Source: Catenaria anguillulae PL171 (lineage: Eukaryota; Blastocladiomycota; Blastocladiomycetes; Blastocladiales; Catenariaceae). Taken from it: DNA of 53,802 nucleotides. This document shows positions 32,929-43,400 of this stretch, piece after piece. The number at the start of each line of letters is the position of its first letter. Positions within the stretch are counted from its first letter, which is position 1. The translations under genes and the position numbers were made by a program. The stretch lies in assembly GCA_002102555.1 (NCBI GenBank), contig MCFL01000167.1, positions 1-53,802 of the forward strand, given 5' to 3'. The notes beneath the pieces were generated by a model. The model was not told where the DNA came from. It worked only from the letters and a program-made list of their open reading frames with translations, and made no database searches.

Positions 32929-34269
32929 TCACGACTGCTCAACATAATTCACGACCCGCTTTCGCTTATTCACTAGCAACTTTTGTTTGCGGTAGTACAA
33001 GTAGGTCAAGTCCTTGGCCACCACAAACACACAACCGCCAATCAACGACCGCATGAGCGTTGTGGGTGCCACCTTGGCCGCAAATCCGGCAGGCAAGGTT
33101 CGCGCTAGCAAGTAACCGACGCCCGAAGCCACCGCAGGCACCAAAGCCGCACCGACAAGCAGGCGGCCAAGCTCGGTGCGTTCCGACATGCGCAAGTCGA
33201 CGCGCGCTTGTTCGGTGCGTGCGGCGAGCGCGTCGGGGGACTCTGCGTCACCCGACGTTGCCGTGGCCGACGACAACGAGGGAGTGCCAGACAATGGGCC
33301 TGGGTGCAAGGCAATGGGAAGCAATACGGCTTCCGACAGTTGCTTGTACATTGCGTTCCAGGCAAACCGGAGCCACGGGAGCAAGACCATGGCGGTCGCG
33401 GGCGACGGCGGCCACCACGCCACGAGTGTCGATGGCGATGACGACGACACCGACAACGAAGATGTCAGCGCAGCGGGCGCAGTAATGTGCTTGAAATCCA
33501 ACAGCCACAGCGGCACCAACGGCAAAATGTTATCCAAGTACTCTGTGCGTGCAAGCACGAGCACAGGAAACACGAGCGGCAAGCCTGCCCACACGCGCCA
33601 TCCCCATTCGGGATCGGCCAACCACGCCTCTGCGTCCTCGCCCGCAACCGAAAGCAGCGCGTACACGCCGTAAGTGGTGGACAAGAAGAGCACGGAAATG
33701 CCGCCGCCCGCAAGTAAGAAATAGGGCACCGCGGCGGCACATGCCATGTCGAGCTTGTACAGGGCATAGAGGGCGGGACTTGCCGGGCTCAAGATGCGGT
33801 AGGGCGTGTGGCATTGCGGGCACGCGGGTCGGCCCGAGGCGTTTTCCTTGGAGGCAATGAAGCGCAGTAGGCACGGCTCGTGCACGTAGCCGAGCGACCC
33901 TTTGCATTTGCAGGGTTTGACCCACCGGTCGGTTGCCGAGGGCGTGCCTGCATCGTCGAGGTAGTCGGTGTAGCAGATCCAGCAACGGACAGAGGGGGCC
34001 AGGTCGGGCGGGATGATGGGCGGGGCAAGTGAGGGACGTTGATGCGCCGAGCTCTTGCGGGTGGAGATGGAGGTCGAGGCGGAGGTTGGTGACGGCGGAG
34101 AGGGCGAGGGGGGTGTGGGCGAGTTGGCGGCAGAGGACAGGGGCAGGTCGGCGTCGGCAAGCGACGAGACGCCGGAGCGCAGGACGGCCGAGAGCTGCGG
34201 CGAGTCGGGGGGATTCGGGGCGGTGGCGGACGCGGTGGCTTCGGAGGCGGCGGCGCGCAGTTGATCCAT
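32929..34269 (-). CDS. MARCHF5: MARCH5-like RING-CH membrane ubiquitin ligase
   Basis: Single exon, 446 residues. After a Ser/Pro/Ala-rich start (about 1-95) lies a RING-CH (C4HC3) finger: CWICYTDYLDD, WVKPCKCKGSLGYVHEPCL and ACPQCHTPY, with the His in the Cys-rich order of MARCH proteins. It is followed by Leu/Val/Ala-rich membrane segments: CAAAVPYFLLAGGGISVLFL, a helix near LPLVFPVLVLARTEYL, another near AMVLLPWLRFAWNAMY, and two near the end (LLVGAALVPAVASGVGYLLA; SLIGGCVFVVAKDLTYLYY). The finger at the N-terminus with about four hydrophobic segments behind it matches MARCH5 (MITOL), the outer-mitochondrial-membrane ligase controlling fission factors. ER or vacuolar MARCH ligases are possible alternatives. 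It is divergent from the Ies2 gene by 326 bp. Confidence 0.8.
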   Translation of the reverse strand: MDQLRAAASEATASATAPNPPDSPQLSAVLRSGVSSLADADLPLSSAANSPTPPSPSPPSPTSASTSISTRKSSAHQRPSLAPPIIPPDLAPSVRCWICYTDYLDDAGTPSATDRWVKPCKCKGSLGYVHEPCLLRFIASKENASGRPACPQCHTPYRILSPASPALYALYKLDMACAAAVPYFLLAGGGISVLFLSTTYGVYALLSVAGEDAEAWLADPEWGWRVWAGLPLVFPVLVLARTEYLDNILPLVPLWLLDFKHITAPAALTSSLSVSSSSPSTLVAWWPPSPATAMVLLPWLRFAWNAMYKQLSEAVLLPIALHPGPLSGTPSLSSATATSGDAESPDALAARTEQARVDLRMSERTELGRLLVGAALVPAVASGVGYLLARTLPAGFAAKVAPTTLMRSLIGGCVFVVAKDLTYLYYRKQKLLVNKRKRVVNYVEQS

Positions 34270-34595
34270 GGTATTGTGGGATGCGTTGAGTGTCTTGTGT
34301 CTTGTGTCTTGTGTCTTGAGAGGATGTAGGATGTCAGAGAGCGAGAGGAGTTTTCCCCACGTCATGAGTGAGAGAGACTTCTCACGGCATCTTCCGTGTT
34401 CCTTCAGTGCAGAAGGTCAACGAATTACTGCGGAAGCTTCCAGAAGTGATTGGTTTCCTCCTATGCGCACGATCACGATTACGATCACCTGCCCGATCAC
34501 CAACAAAATGCACTTCAGTTGGCTGTCGAATCGATAATGTTTTATATCATTTGAAAAGGATATGTACTTGCCAACATAGGAACTCATCTCGCATC
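34270..34595. other. Divergent promoter region between ligase and Ies2 genes
   Basis: 326 nt holding both promoters. A GTCTTGTGTCTTGT tandem lies near 34289-34315 and an AT-rich TTTTATATC element sits about 50 nt upstream of the Ies2 start. No gene. Confidence 0.5.
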
Positions 34596-36971
34596 ATGGA
34601 CTCGACCTCCCCCGAGCCTTCCGCTTCCGCCGTCACCGTCAGCACGCGGACTTTGCGCCGCTCTCTGACCACGGACGATACCGCCGACGCCAACGCCAAC
34701 ACCAGCACCGACAACATGCCCTCCCTGCAGTCGGATACGGATACGGCCGCTTCCTCGTCGGCGTCGCTTGACAGCACTCACCCACCCGCACCTGCAGCGC
34801 ATGCTTCAACCGCCTCGGCGACACCGCAGCCCGTGCCACAGACCCCAGCGCCACTTCCGCTGCCGCGTATCAAACTCAAGCTGTCTTCCTTTGCCCCGCC
34901 AACAAGCCCGGGGGCCGCCAACGCTTCACCCGCGGGCACCACAGCAACGGCGTCCTCGTCCACCTCGTCGCTGTCGACTTCGGCTTCGTCTGCGTCTGCA
35001 TCGTCTGCCAATTCTCGCCGCTCCACCCGATTGTCATCGTCGGCCTCCTCGTCCACATCTTCGATCCACTCCAACCCGCTAACCACGGAGACAACATTAG
35101 CTACACGCTCCACCCGCTCCTCTGCCTCTGCCTCCGCTTCCTCTTTGCCCCGACCCCCAGTCTCTCCAAACCCGCTCGATCCCACCTCAGACGCCTACCA
35201 ACGACACCAACAAGATGCCACCGTCGCCAACGACGCCAATCCGCCCGCACCCAAGCGCCGCAAATCCTCTTCTGCCTCAACAACACGCTCATCTGCACGC
35301 AAAGCAGCAGCTGCGGCTGCAGCGGCGGCCGCAACTGGTTCCCAGTCCCCTTCCCTCGTTGGAGACGAGCCCGTGCCCACGACTGAGCACTTGACGTCAC
35401 CGCTCACGTCGTCGGATCCCGACTATTTGCCTGCACCGGCACCTGCACCGGGATCAACGCGCAGGAGTGCACGTGCGGCTGCGTCTGCCGCACCCGTTTC
35501 GTACACGGATCCCTTGACCTCTTCTTCGCCCGTGCCCGCGCCCACGCCAAGTATTCGAGCGACGCGCCGGGCAACTGCGGCCGCAGCACCCGCCAAGGCT
35601 CGAACGCGTCGATCCACCTCCCGGCTCCTTGTCACACAGCCCGAGCAAGACGACCAAGAGCAAGAGGAGGATAAGGACCAGCTCGAACTCGACGAATTGG
35701 CCGACGACGACCAGCCCTTGGACACGAGCCTCGCGTCCCCACCCCCCGTACCTACTCGCAAACGCACACGGGCGTCGCGTTCGAGCGTGCGTGTGCAACC
35801 GCAACATGCCGTGGTCGAGGATGCCATGGACGTGGACACGGACGCGCTCATGCACCAGTACCAAGACGAGGGGGAGCCCGAGCCCGAGCACGAGTTTGAG
35901 CACGATGGCATGGACGTGGATATGCCGCCGCCGCCTCTGCCGCCCACAAAGCCTGCTAAGGGTAAAGGTAAGGCAAAGGCAAAGGCATCTGTATCCAAAT
36001 CCAAATCCAAATCGTCGTCGTCCAAAAAATCCAAGAAATCCACTTCTTTGCTCGCTCACGAACTGCACGCCTCCGGTGCGCAACCGCAAGACGACATGGA
36101 CTTGGATGCCGATGCCTTGGCCGAGTACACGCCGGAGGTTGGCGGAAATGACGACGATGAAGGCGTAAAGATTGAAGGTGTGCTTGAGGGCGAAGAGGAT
36201 ATGGACGAGGAAGAGTTTTTGCAGCATTTGATGCAGGAGCAAATGGCGGCCAGCAAGGGCACGTCGCGCCGGGATCGCGCGGCCAGGGCAGGGAGTGAGG
36301 GGCCCTCGGCAGAGTATGGCGCGGATGCCTTGGATGGTACATGCGTTTTTTTTATTTCTCATTGATCCGAATGCTGTCACTGTGAAACATGCTACTGACA
36401 CACATCTGATGCAGCACTCATTGCCTCGCGATCCAAACGACCCATTGCCAAATTCACCGACGAGGAACGCGCGCTGAAATCGGCCGAGCAAAACCGGCGC
36501 CGCGAACTGCTCAAGCAACAGCGCATCGAGGACGCAAAGGATGCCACCATTTCGCGACTGCTGAAAAAGCAAGCGTCCAAAAAGACCCGGTCCGAGCAGG
36601 CCGACGAGCGTCGCGCAGAGTTGCTCGCACAGGCCGAAAGGGAGCGCGCGCTCGCGTCCATTCGGTATGTGGAGAACAAGCGCCTTGGCAAGGTGGTGGC
36701 GTTGCCCAAGGGCATGGACTTGGCGGATGTGTTCCCAGCGATGGGCAAGGCCGCGGGATTGGCGGCACGGCACAGTGAGTTGGGGGTTGCGGCGTGTGAG
36801 CGGGACGGGTGTGCGAAAAAGTGCAAGTATCGGTTCAAGGTGCCTGGCGCCAATGGCGGTGAGGGAGAAGGAGAGGAGGGCAAGGTCAAGAGAGCGTGTA
36901 GTTTGGCATGCTACAAGGCAGTCATGCAGGAGGAGCAGGAGCAAATGCAGACGAGGATGGATGTCTGTTAG
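34596..36971 (+). CDS. IES2: INO80 chromatin-remodelling complex subunit Ies2/INO80B, two exons
   Basis: Exons 34596-36336 and 36415-36971, joined across a 78-nt GT-AG intron in phase 1, give 765 residues. The second exon carries the family hallmarks: the PAPA-1-like region (about 580-680), a Lys/Arg/Glu-rich helix running from SRSKRPIAKFTDEERALK through ELLKQQRIEDAKDATISRLL, and a C-terminal HIT-type zinc finger with CERDGCAKKCKYRF and CSLACYK. Ies2 binds the Ino80 ATPase and stimulates nucleosome sliding. The first ~550 residues are disordered, rich in Ser, Ala, Thr and Pro, with an RSTR/RSARK-type basic motif recurring several times, acidic runs near 420-460 and a Lys/Ser stretch (SKSKSKSSSSKKSKKS). 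This N-terminus is much longer than the yeast protein (320 residues). The last exon starts exactly at the conserved domain. Confidence 0.88.
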
Positions 36972-37409
36972 GTGGGTGCATTTGCTTTTGCGTCTTGATG
37001 TGTCGTGCAACACCATCTTACCTCATAACCCTTCTTTCTTGGTGGTTGCCACTTGCACGAACGACTGAGAGTTTGCGAGAAATGGTTTGAAATAGTGTTT
37101 CCAAGCACCTTTGCATTCGAATCTCTGCGATGGCATTGAACGATGATAGCGTCGCAACTCTACCATGATGCACCTGCCCCCTGCTGGCCATGACCATGTT
37201 GGCTCCCAGGATTGGCGTCGAAACGAACAGACTGACCCAGCCCGAGCACGCGGCAACCACAAGTATATCATTAAGAGCAATACGAGTCAATCATACCATG
37301 TACAGTCGCAAGTAAATCACTGCTGGCATTTCATTCAGCGGCACATTTCTTGAGCCGTCTCCCAAAAGACACCGCCATCAACGATCATCGCGCCACACTG
37401 GCCTCCGTC
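36972..37409. other. Intergenic region between Ies2 and MICU1 genes
   Basis: 438 nt in tandem orientation, presumably the Ies2 3' end plus the MICU1 promoter. The MICU1 frame opens from 37350. No other gene or repeat seen. Confidence 0.5.
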
Positions 37410-39158
37410 ATGTCTGCCTCACATTTTGCACAAGCTGCCGCCGGCTCAGGCCTCTACGCCCGCCGATTCGGCGTCACGCTCATCTCTGCGGCACTCGGCG
37501 TTGGCCTCGTCGTGGCCCCAACTGCGTACCTGGCAAGACCAGTCACGGACGGCACAGGCTCGGCATCATCGTCGGCGTCAGCGTCGCGACTCAATCTTGG
37601 CAAGGTTGTCTGTCCTCTCATTTTCACGTCCACAGCAGCTCACAATGATGCTGACGCAATTCGAGCGGGACATGTAGATGTTTGAAGACTGGAAGCAGCG
37701 CAAAATTGGGCATTACGAGAACCGGATACGGTCCTACAGTCACCCGTACAAGGTGTTTCAATACTTTGCGTCAAAGGTATTGTTCATTTTACCCCTTTAT
37801 CATTAACCAGTTAGTGATGTTGGGGTGGCTCACTCGGTACATCTCGGTTCGGGCCGCGTCGATTACAGAGCAAAAACGGTGAAGACTACATGACCCCGGA
37901 CGACTTCATTCGCAGCTTGCAGCCATACATTGAGCTTCAAGACGGCGTCGAGGTGGATCATCGGTACCGACGTATGAAGACGCAAACTGCCGTGCAGTTC
38001 TTCAAGCTGGCTGACGTGGATGGTGACGGGTTGATTGATTTCAACGAGTACATGATCTTTGCCTCGCTGCTCATGAGTACGTCAACCCCCCGTATCGTTT
38101 CCGTCCATGCTTTCGGCAAAGTCCGGCGCTCACAATATTGCGACACGTCTAGTCCCGGAACAACACTTTGAACTGGCCTTCCGCGCGCTCGACTCTGACG
38201 GCAACGGCTTCCTGACCAACCGCGAATTCACCAAACTGCTCGATGCCGAAACCGACGCCACCACATATTTTTCCCGCCTGGGCCGCCGCGAGCACGACTC
38301 TGTGGGCGTGCGCCAGTGCCACGGCATGATGCGCTTGTTTTTTGGGCCCGACGGTCGCCGGTCCCTGCACCGGCTCGAGTTTATTGGGTTCATGAAGCGG
38401 TTGCGCCACGAGGTACTCAAGCTCGAGTTTTATCACTTGCCCGTGGATGTCATGACAGATACGATTGGCGTACATGAGATGGCGGCGCTGTTGGTTGGGT
38501 ATGCAGAGTTGCCCATTGTCCAAGAGTGTACGAGGCGGTTGAGGTCGTTGCCGGAGTATCATGAGCGGGTTTCGTTTGATGAGTTTGTCGACATAGATGA
38601 TATGGTAGCGAGGTTGGACGAGGTCGGCAGGGCGATCCGTTTGGGCATGCAGGTCATGGCCAAGGACGAGAGGTCCATGGCAGATGCTGGGGAATCAGGG
38701 CCCGTTTACGTGACTCGAGGTACACAGTGGCTGGTTATTCAATTTGGCTATCCCTTGACACTCATGCTTGATCCGGTTTGGGATGCACAGACCAACTTTC
38801 GACTGCGATCAAGGCGGCAACTGGTCATTCAGTCAAGCAGGATGTCATCGACGCCTTGTTCCATCTCCTCAAATCGGATGGTATGAAGCACGTCCAAACC
38901 CATTCCCAACATGCTAAACTGACTCTTTATCTTGATCTCACAGACGCAGGAGACAAAATCGATTTCGGCACATTGTGCCACGTTGTGGGCCATCGCACGA
39001 CCATGGGTCTTGATACTGTACGCCTCACTATGCCCGCGTTCTCTCTTCCGACCAATGTTCAAAGGGCTGACATGTTTCCATCTCAGCCACGAGACCTCGG
39101 GTTTACTCGCTGGCTTTCGTACATTGCAGACTGTACACGCACAATCTTGTTTGCTTGA
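37410..39158 (+). CDS. MICU1: Mitochondrial calcium uptake protein MICU1-family gatekeeper, seven exons
   Basis: Exons 37410-37604, 37678-37776, 37869-38076, 38153-38719, 38791-38880, 38944-39017 and 39087-39158 give 434 residues; all joins keep frame and match the family. An N-terminal basic/Ala-rich leader is followed by a hydrophobic segment (GVTLISAALGVGLVVAP), as in mitochondrial inner-membrane proteins. Family signatures are GHYENRIRSYSHPYKVFQYF, NGEDYMTPDDFIRSL, FELAFRALDSDGNG, GFMKRLRHEVLKLEF and, at the end, PRDLGFTRWLSYIADC. MICU proteins sit in the intermembrane space and gate the calcium uniporter. Two canonical EF loops are next to each other: DVDGDGLIDFNE (about residue 146) and DSDGNGFLTNRE (about 181). 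The C-terminal EF region (about 383) is degenerate, lacking acidic residues at loop positions 1 and 12. A MICU2/3-like role cannot be excluded. An upstream ATG at 37350 is in frame. Confidence 0.92.
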
Positions 39159-40421
39159 CGGTTCGGAAATGGAAATACATACAGTAGTGTCGATTCACAT
39201 GACCTAGCGATACTCATCTGGGGCGCTGCCTCTGGGCTGGCTGCTGTTCCTGATCCGACTCGGCTGGAGCTGGCTGTGATGTATGGTAGGCAGTGTTCGG
39301 AATCAACCGCCTCAGAGGCCATGGCGATCGGCCTTGTAAGTCCAGTCTACTTTTCAAGCGCTATTGACTGCAAGATGTGCATTGCCCGTCGTCTGAAGTT
39401 GCCGTGTTGTCGAAGGCACTGTGCGAGCTCGAGTGGCCATGAGAACATTGGGGCAAGCCCAGTGGTAAAAATTGTGCTGCTTCCACACGAGCAAAAGAAT
39501 TATGCATGCAGCCCCTGAAAGACAGCCGTTCCGACAATGGAAAGGCTAACGCGCGCAAATTCGTGACCGGATTGAAGAATGGAATTTGAAAGGACTTGAG
39601 CTCGCACTCGCACTCGTATTTGCACTCGAACCACTCGGTTGAACCCAAAGGCCAAAAGAATGGGAAAGCATGGGAAGGATACAAACGCCTGCAAACACAC
39701 GTCACGCGACGACAGGAAAAGTGGAAAGGGATACGGGCCTGTCCGGTGTGGAAAATGCAAATGCCGAGGCTGATGGCGGACAATGCGGCGAGATTCAGAG
39801 AGAGGGAGAGTGCTCGATGGGTGCTGGTGGGGATGGTGGGACAAAGCCAAAGTGAGTCACTCCGTGACATAGCACGGCGGTCAAAATAGAAGGCGGCAGG
39901 AAGAGTCTGGAACAGAAGCGAGGCGCAGCGTTCTGCAGATCCAGAAGCCAAAGCCAAAGCCAGTCGAACCATCCAAGGACCGAGCACAAGCAAAGGCCAA
40001 CACTACGTATTCGTATTCATTCATTCATGAATGACGCTCAAGAATTCCACTATTGATTGCCATACCGCCACCCAGAGCAACAACCGCGCCTCCACCCACT
40101 CCAACCTCGCACCGGACCACCACGTGCCCACTGCCCGCCGTTTCCACTTGCCTGTGCTCCCAGCTTGAGCAAGCCGCTCATTCGCCCGCCAACCCACTCG
40201 CCGCCCAAAGTCGTCACTGCCCAACCTCACCCACCGATATCATCAGCAGGCCCAGACTTGGCGAGAGTCCTTGCTTGACGGAAGTCTGTTTCTCATCCAT
40301 TCCACGTTCCACCGAAACAGCGCAGTCCGTGAGCCAATCCCTGACTGAAGAGCGTTGGATCCGTCAGTATCCATCATCATCAGCATCGTCATCTCATCAT
40401 CGACTCGCTCATTCATTCACC
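39159..40421. other. Intergenic region between MICU1 and P4-ATPase genes
   Basis: 1.26 kb. A minus-strand frame (39361-39993) is open but has no domain and unusual Cys/Phe/Ser composition; I do not accept it. A short GCACTC/CACTCG repeat lies near 39600-39640. The 3' part (about 40050-40420) is C-rich and may be the ATPase promoter/leader. Confidence 0.5.
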
Positions 40422-43400
40422 ATGAACAAGCCCACGTCGCCCGAACCTCCACAAGCAGACTCACATCCTCTGTCCGACGGCGCTACCTCGGACACGCTTG
40501 CGTCTGCATCAACGACACCGCCCACACTCGCTACGGTCACCACCACCCACTCCACCACCGCTGCCGCAGCAACAACAGCAACAACAGCAACAACAACTAC
40601 CTCCCGATCCAACTCAAAATGGACCTCGCGCTTCACTTCCCCTCGCTTTTCTCATCAATCCTTCCTTCGGCGCTTTGCCCCGATCCCTGAGGGCCTCCGG
40701 CTCCCCATGAAGGGCCGGCGCAACTCGGAAAAGGATCCCATTCACGCCATGGTCGACGACGACGACGAGGATGTTGATGAGCAGGGGAATCCTGTACGGC
40801 GAGGATCGCGGAGTCATGGCGGATCAGCCTCGGCCAAGGCGCCGTCACATCGTGCAGCGCCGCCACCACCGGCTCCACATCGCCGCGTATACATCAATGC
40901 ATGGCCGCGACCGCATTCAGCCGATGCAAAGGTGGTGTTTCCGTCCAATGAGATTAGAACGACAAAGTATACGCTCTTGTCGTTCTTCCCGAGGAACTTG
41001 GCTGAACAGTTTCGGTACGTTGGCATCAATACGGTGCGGTGTAATACAGATGGCTGATATTGATTATTGTCTAGTCGTGTGGCAAACTCCTACTTTTTGC
41101 TCATGGTGGTGCTCCAATTCATTCCCATTCTCGAAGTGGCTGATCCATCCTTTGCCGCCCTTCCTATTGTCTTCATTGTGGCTGCGACCGCCATGAAAGG
41201 CACGCTTTCCATCCCAGTTCGCACCCGCAATCCTTGCGCTTACTGACCCTTTACGTTTGCAGATGGCCTCGAAGACTTTCGCCGACGCATTCAAGACAAG
41301 CGGCTCAACGAAGAACTCGCCGTGACTCTGACCAACTGGTCCAACGTGAACCGCCCTCGCTTCACCTGGCGCGACCGCCTCCGTGCCACGCTTCCGCGCC
41401 TCCCCCGCCTTCGTCGCGTCTCTTCACTCTTCAATACGCCGTCAACCACCGCCGCACACAAGACACATCCGACCGCCGACGACGAAGACGATATTCTCGC
41501 CACTCCAGCGCCCGCGCTCGGCCCTTTACCACCGCCGCCCGCGCAGGCGCCCGTGTGGCAGACGTGCAAGTGGAAGGACGTTCACGTTGGCGACATGGTG
41601 CTGTTGCGCAACAATGACTCGATTCCCGCCGACGTGGTGATTCTGGCCACGTCCGAGATGGACAACATGTGCTATGTCGAGACCAAGTCGCTCGATGGCG
41701 AAACTAATCTCAAGATTCGCCGTGGGCCCACAGAAATGGCTTGGGTCAGGACACCCGAGGATGTGGCAAAGGTCCAGGGCGTGGTCCAGTGCGACGCGCC
41801 GAACCCGGCTTTGTACAAGTTTCAGGGCACGCTTGTTGTGAGGAGAGTTGTTGGCGGCGAGTCGGGGCGGGCCGAAGGCCAAATGGACAGGGTCGCACCC
41901 GTGCCGGCGGTCCAGCAAGGGGACGCGATCGCGAGACCCGAGCGAATTGCCGCAGATGTGAATGGGGCCGAGTTGCCGCCGAGTGCCGATACGTTGATTG
42001 ATATGGTTGCCTCGTCGACGCCAACTACCAACAACAGCGATCCGCATCGCATGCCCTTGCCGCCATCCACCGACAAACCCGATCCAGCCGAGCACGAAAT
42101 GGTTGGTGACGACAGCGGCGAGGAGGAAGAAGCACAGTTTTTGCGGATCCCATTGACCATGAACTCTGTGTTGTTGCGCGGGTGCGTGGTGCGCAATTCC
42201 GAGTGGGTCATTGGATTGGTGCTCTACACTGGGCCCGAATCCAAGATCCAGCTCAATGCCGGCATCACGCCGTCCAAGCGAACAAGGATCGAGAAGCAGA
42301 TGAACCCTCAAGTGGTATTGAATTTCCTCATCTTGTTCGCAATGTGCTTGGTGTGCGGTATCACGCACATTTTGTACTTTGCGGCATTCAATTTCGAGAA
42401 TGCCCCGTTTGCGTTGGAGCCGTACAATCGGGATGTGACGGGCGGGTTGTATGTTGGCATCATCACATTCCTGTACGTTTGCTTTATCGTCTTCGTCTTT
42501 TTGCGTTGGTCGGACGATTTAGCTGACCTTCCACTTGTTCGTTGACAATCAGGACGTGCGTCATCATCTTCCAAAACCTCGTTCCCATCTCGCTCTACGT
42601 CACTGTCGAAATTGTCAAGTCGGCTCAAGCCTACTTTATCCACTGCGACGAAACCATGTACGATGAGGACCTTGACCGTCCCTGCTCGGTGCGCACGTGG
42701 AACTTGTCTGACGACCTGGGCCAAATCGAGTACATCTTCTCGGACAAGACGGGCACGCTCACGCGCAACATTATGGAACTTCGCAAATGCTCAATTGCCG
42801 GCGTTGTGTATGGAGATGCATTTGCCAAGGCCGACGAGGCGACACAAGTCGAAATGTTGACCGATTTCCAAACACGTGTTCGCGCACTGGACAAGAGCGA
42901 AACGCGAACTGTATCGACCAAACCCACCACGTTTGTGGATTCGGACGTGTTGCCGCACTTGACCCACGAACGGTCCAAGGAACGATCCTTCTTCCTGCTA
43001 CTCGCCCTTTGTCACACGGTCTTGCCCGAAAAGGTGACGGACGCCGACAAGAACGAAACCACCATCACGTACAAGGCGCAGTCGCCCGACGAAGAAGCAC
43101 TCGTCACGGCCGCCCAGTCGCTCGGCATCACCTTCCTCAACCGATCACAGTCAAACATGGTCGTGAGCGTGTTGGGCGAAATCAAGGTGTACGATGTGCT
43201 CGAGATCCTCGAGTTTACTTCGGCGCGCAAGCGCATGTCGGTTGTTGTGCGCGACCCGGATCTAGGCATTTGCGTACTGACCAAGGGTGCCGATTCCGTT
43301 ATTTTCGAGCGCATGGCGGCGGGGCAACACGAGTTGCGCAAGACGACGCTCGACCAGTTGCAGTGGTTTGCAAACGACGGACTGCGCACGCTGTGCATTG

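Noticed and set aside
37801-37868. tRNA-like stretch (GTGGCTCACTCGGTAC ... GGTTCGGGCC) inside MICU1 intron 2
   Set aside because: Lacks a proper B box and cannot form a cloverleaf by eye; it lies within an intron fixed by the flanking frame.
39361-39993. 210-codon minus-strand open frame between MICU1 and the flippase gene
   Set aside because: No domain, odd Cys/Phe/Leu composition, no clear promoter or splice context, and the reverse strand is equally open.
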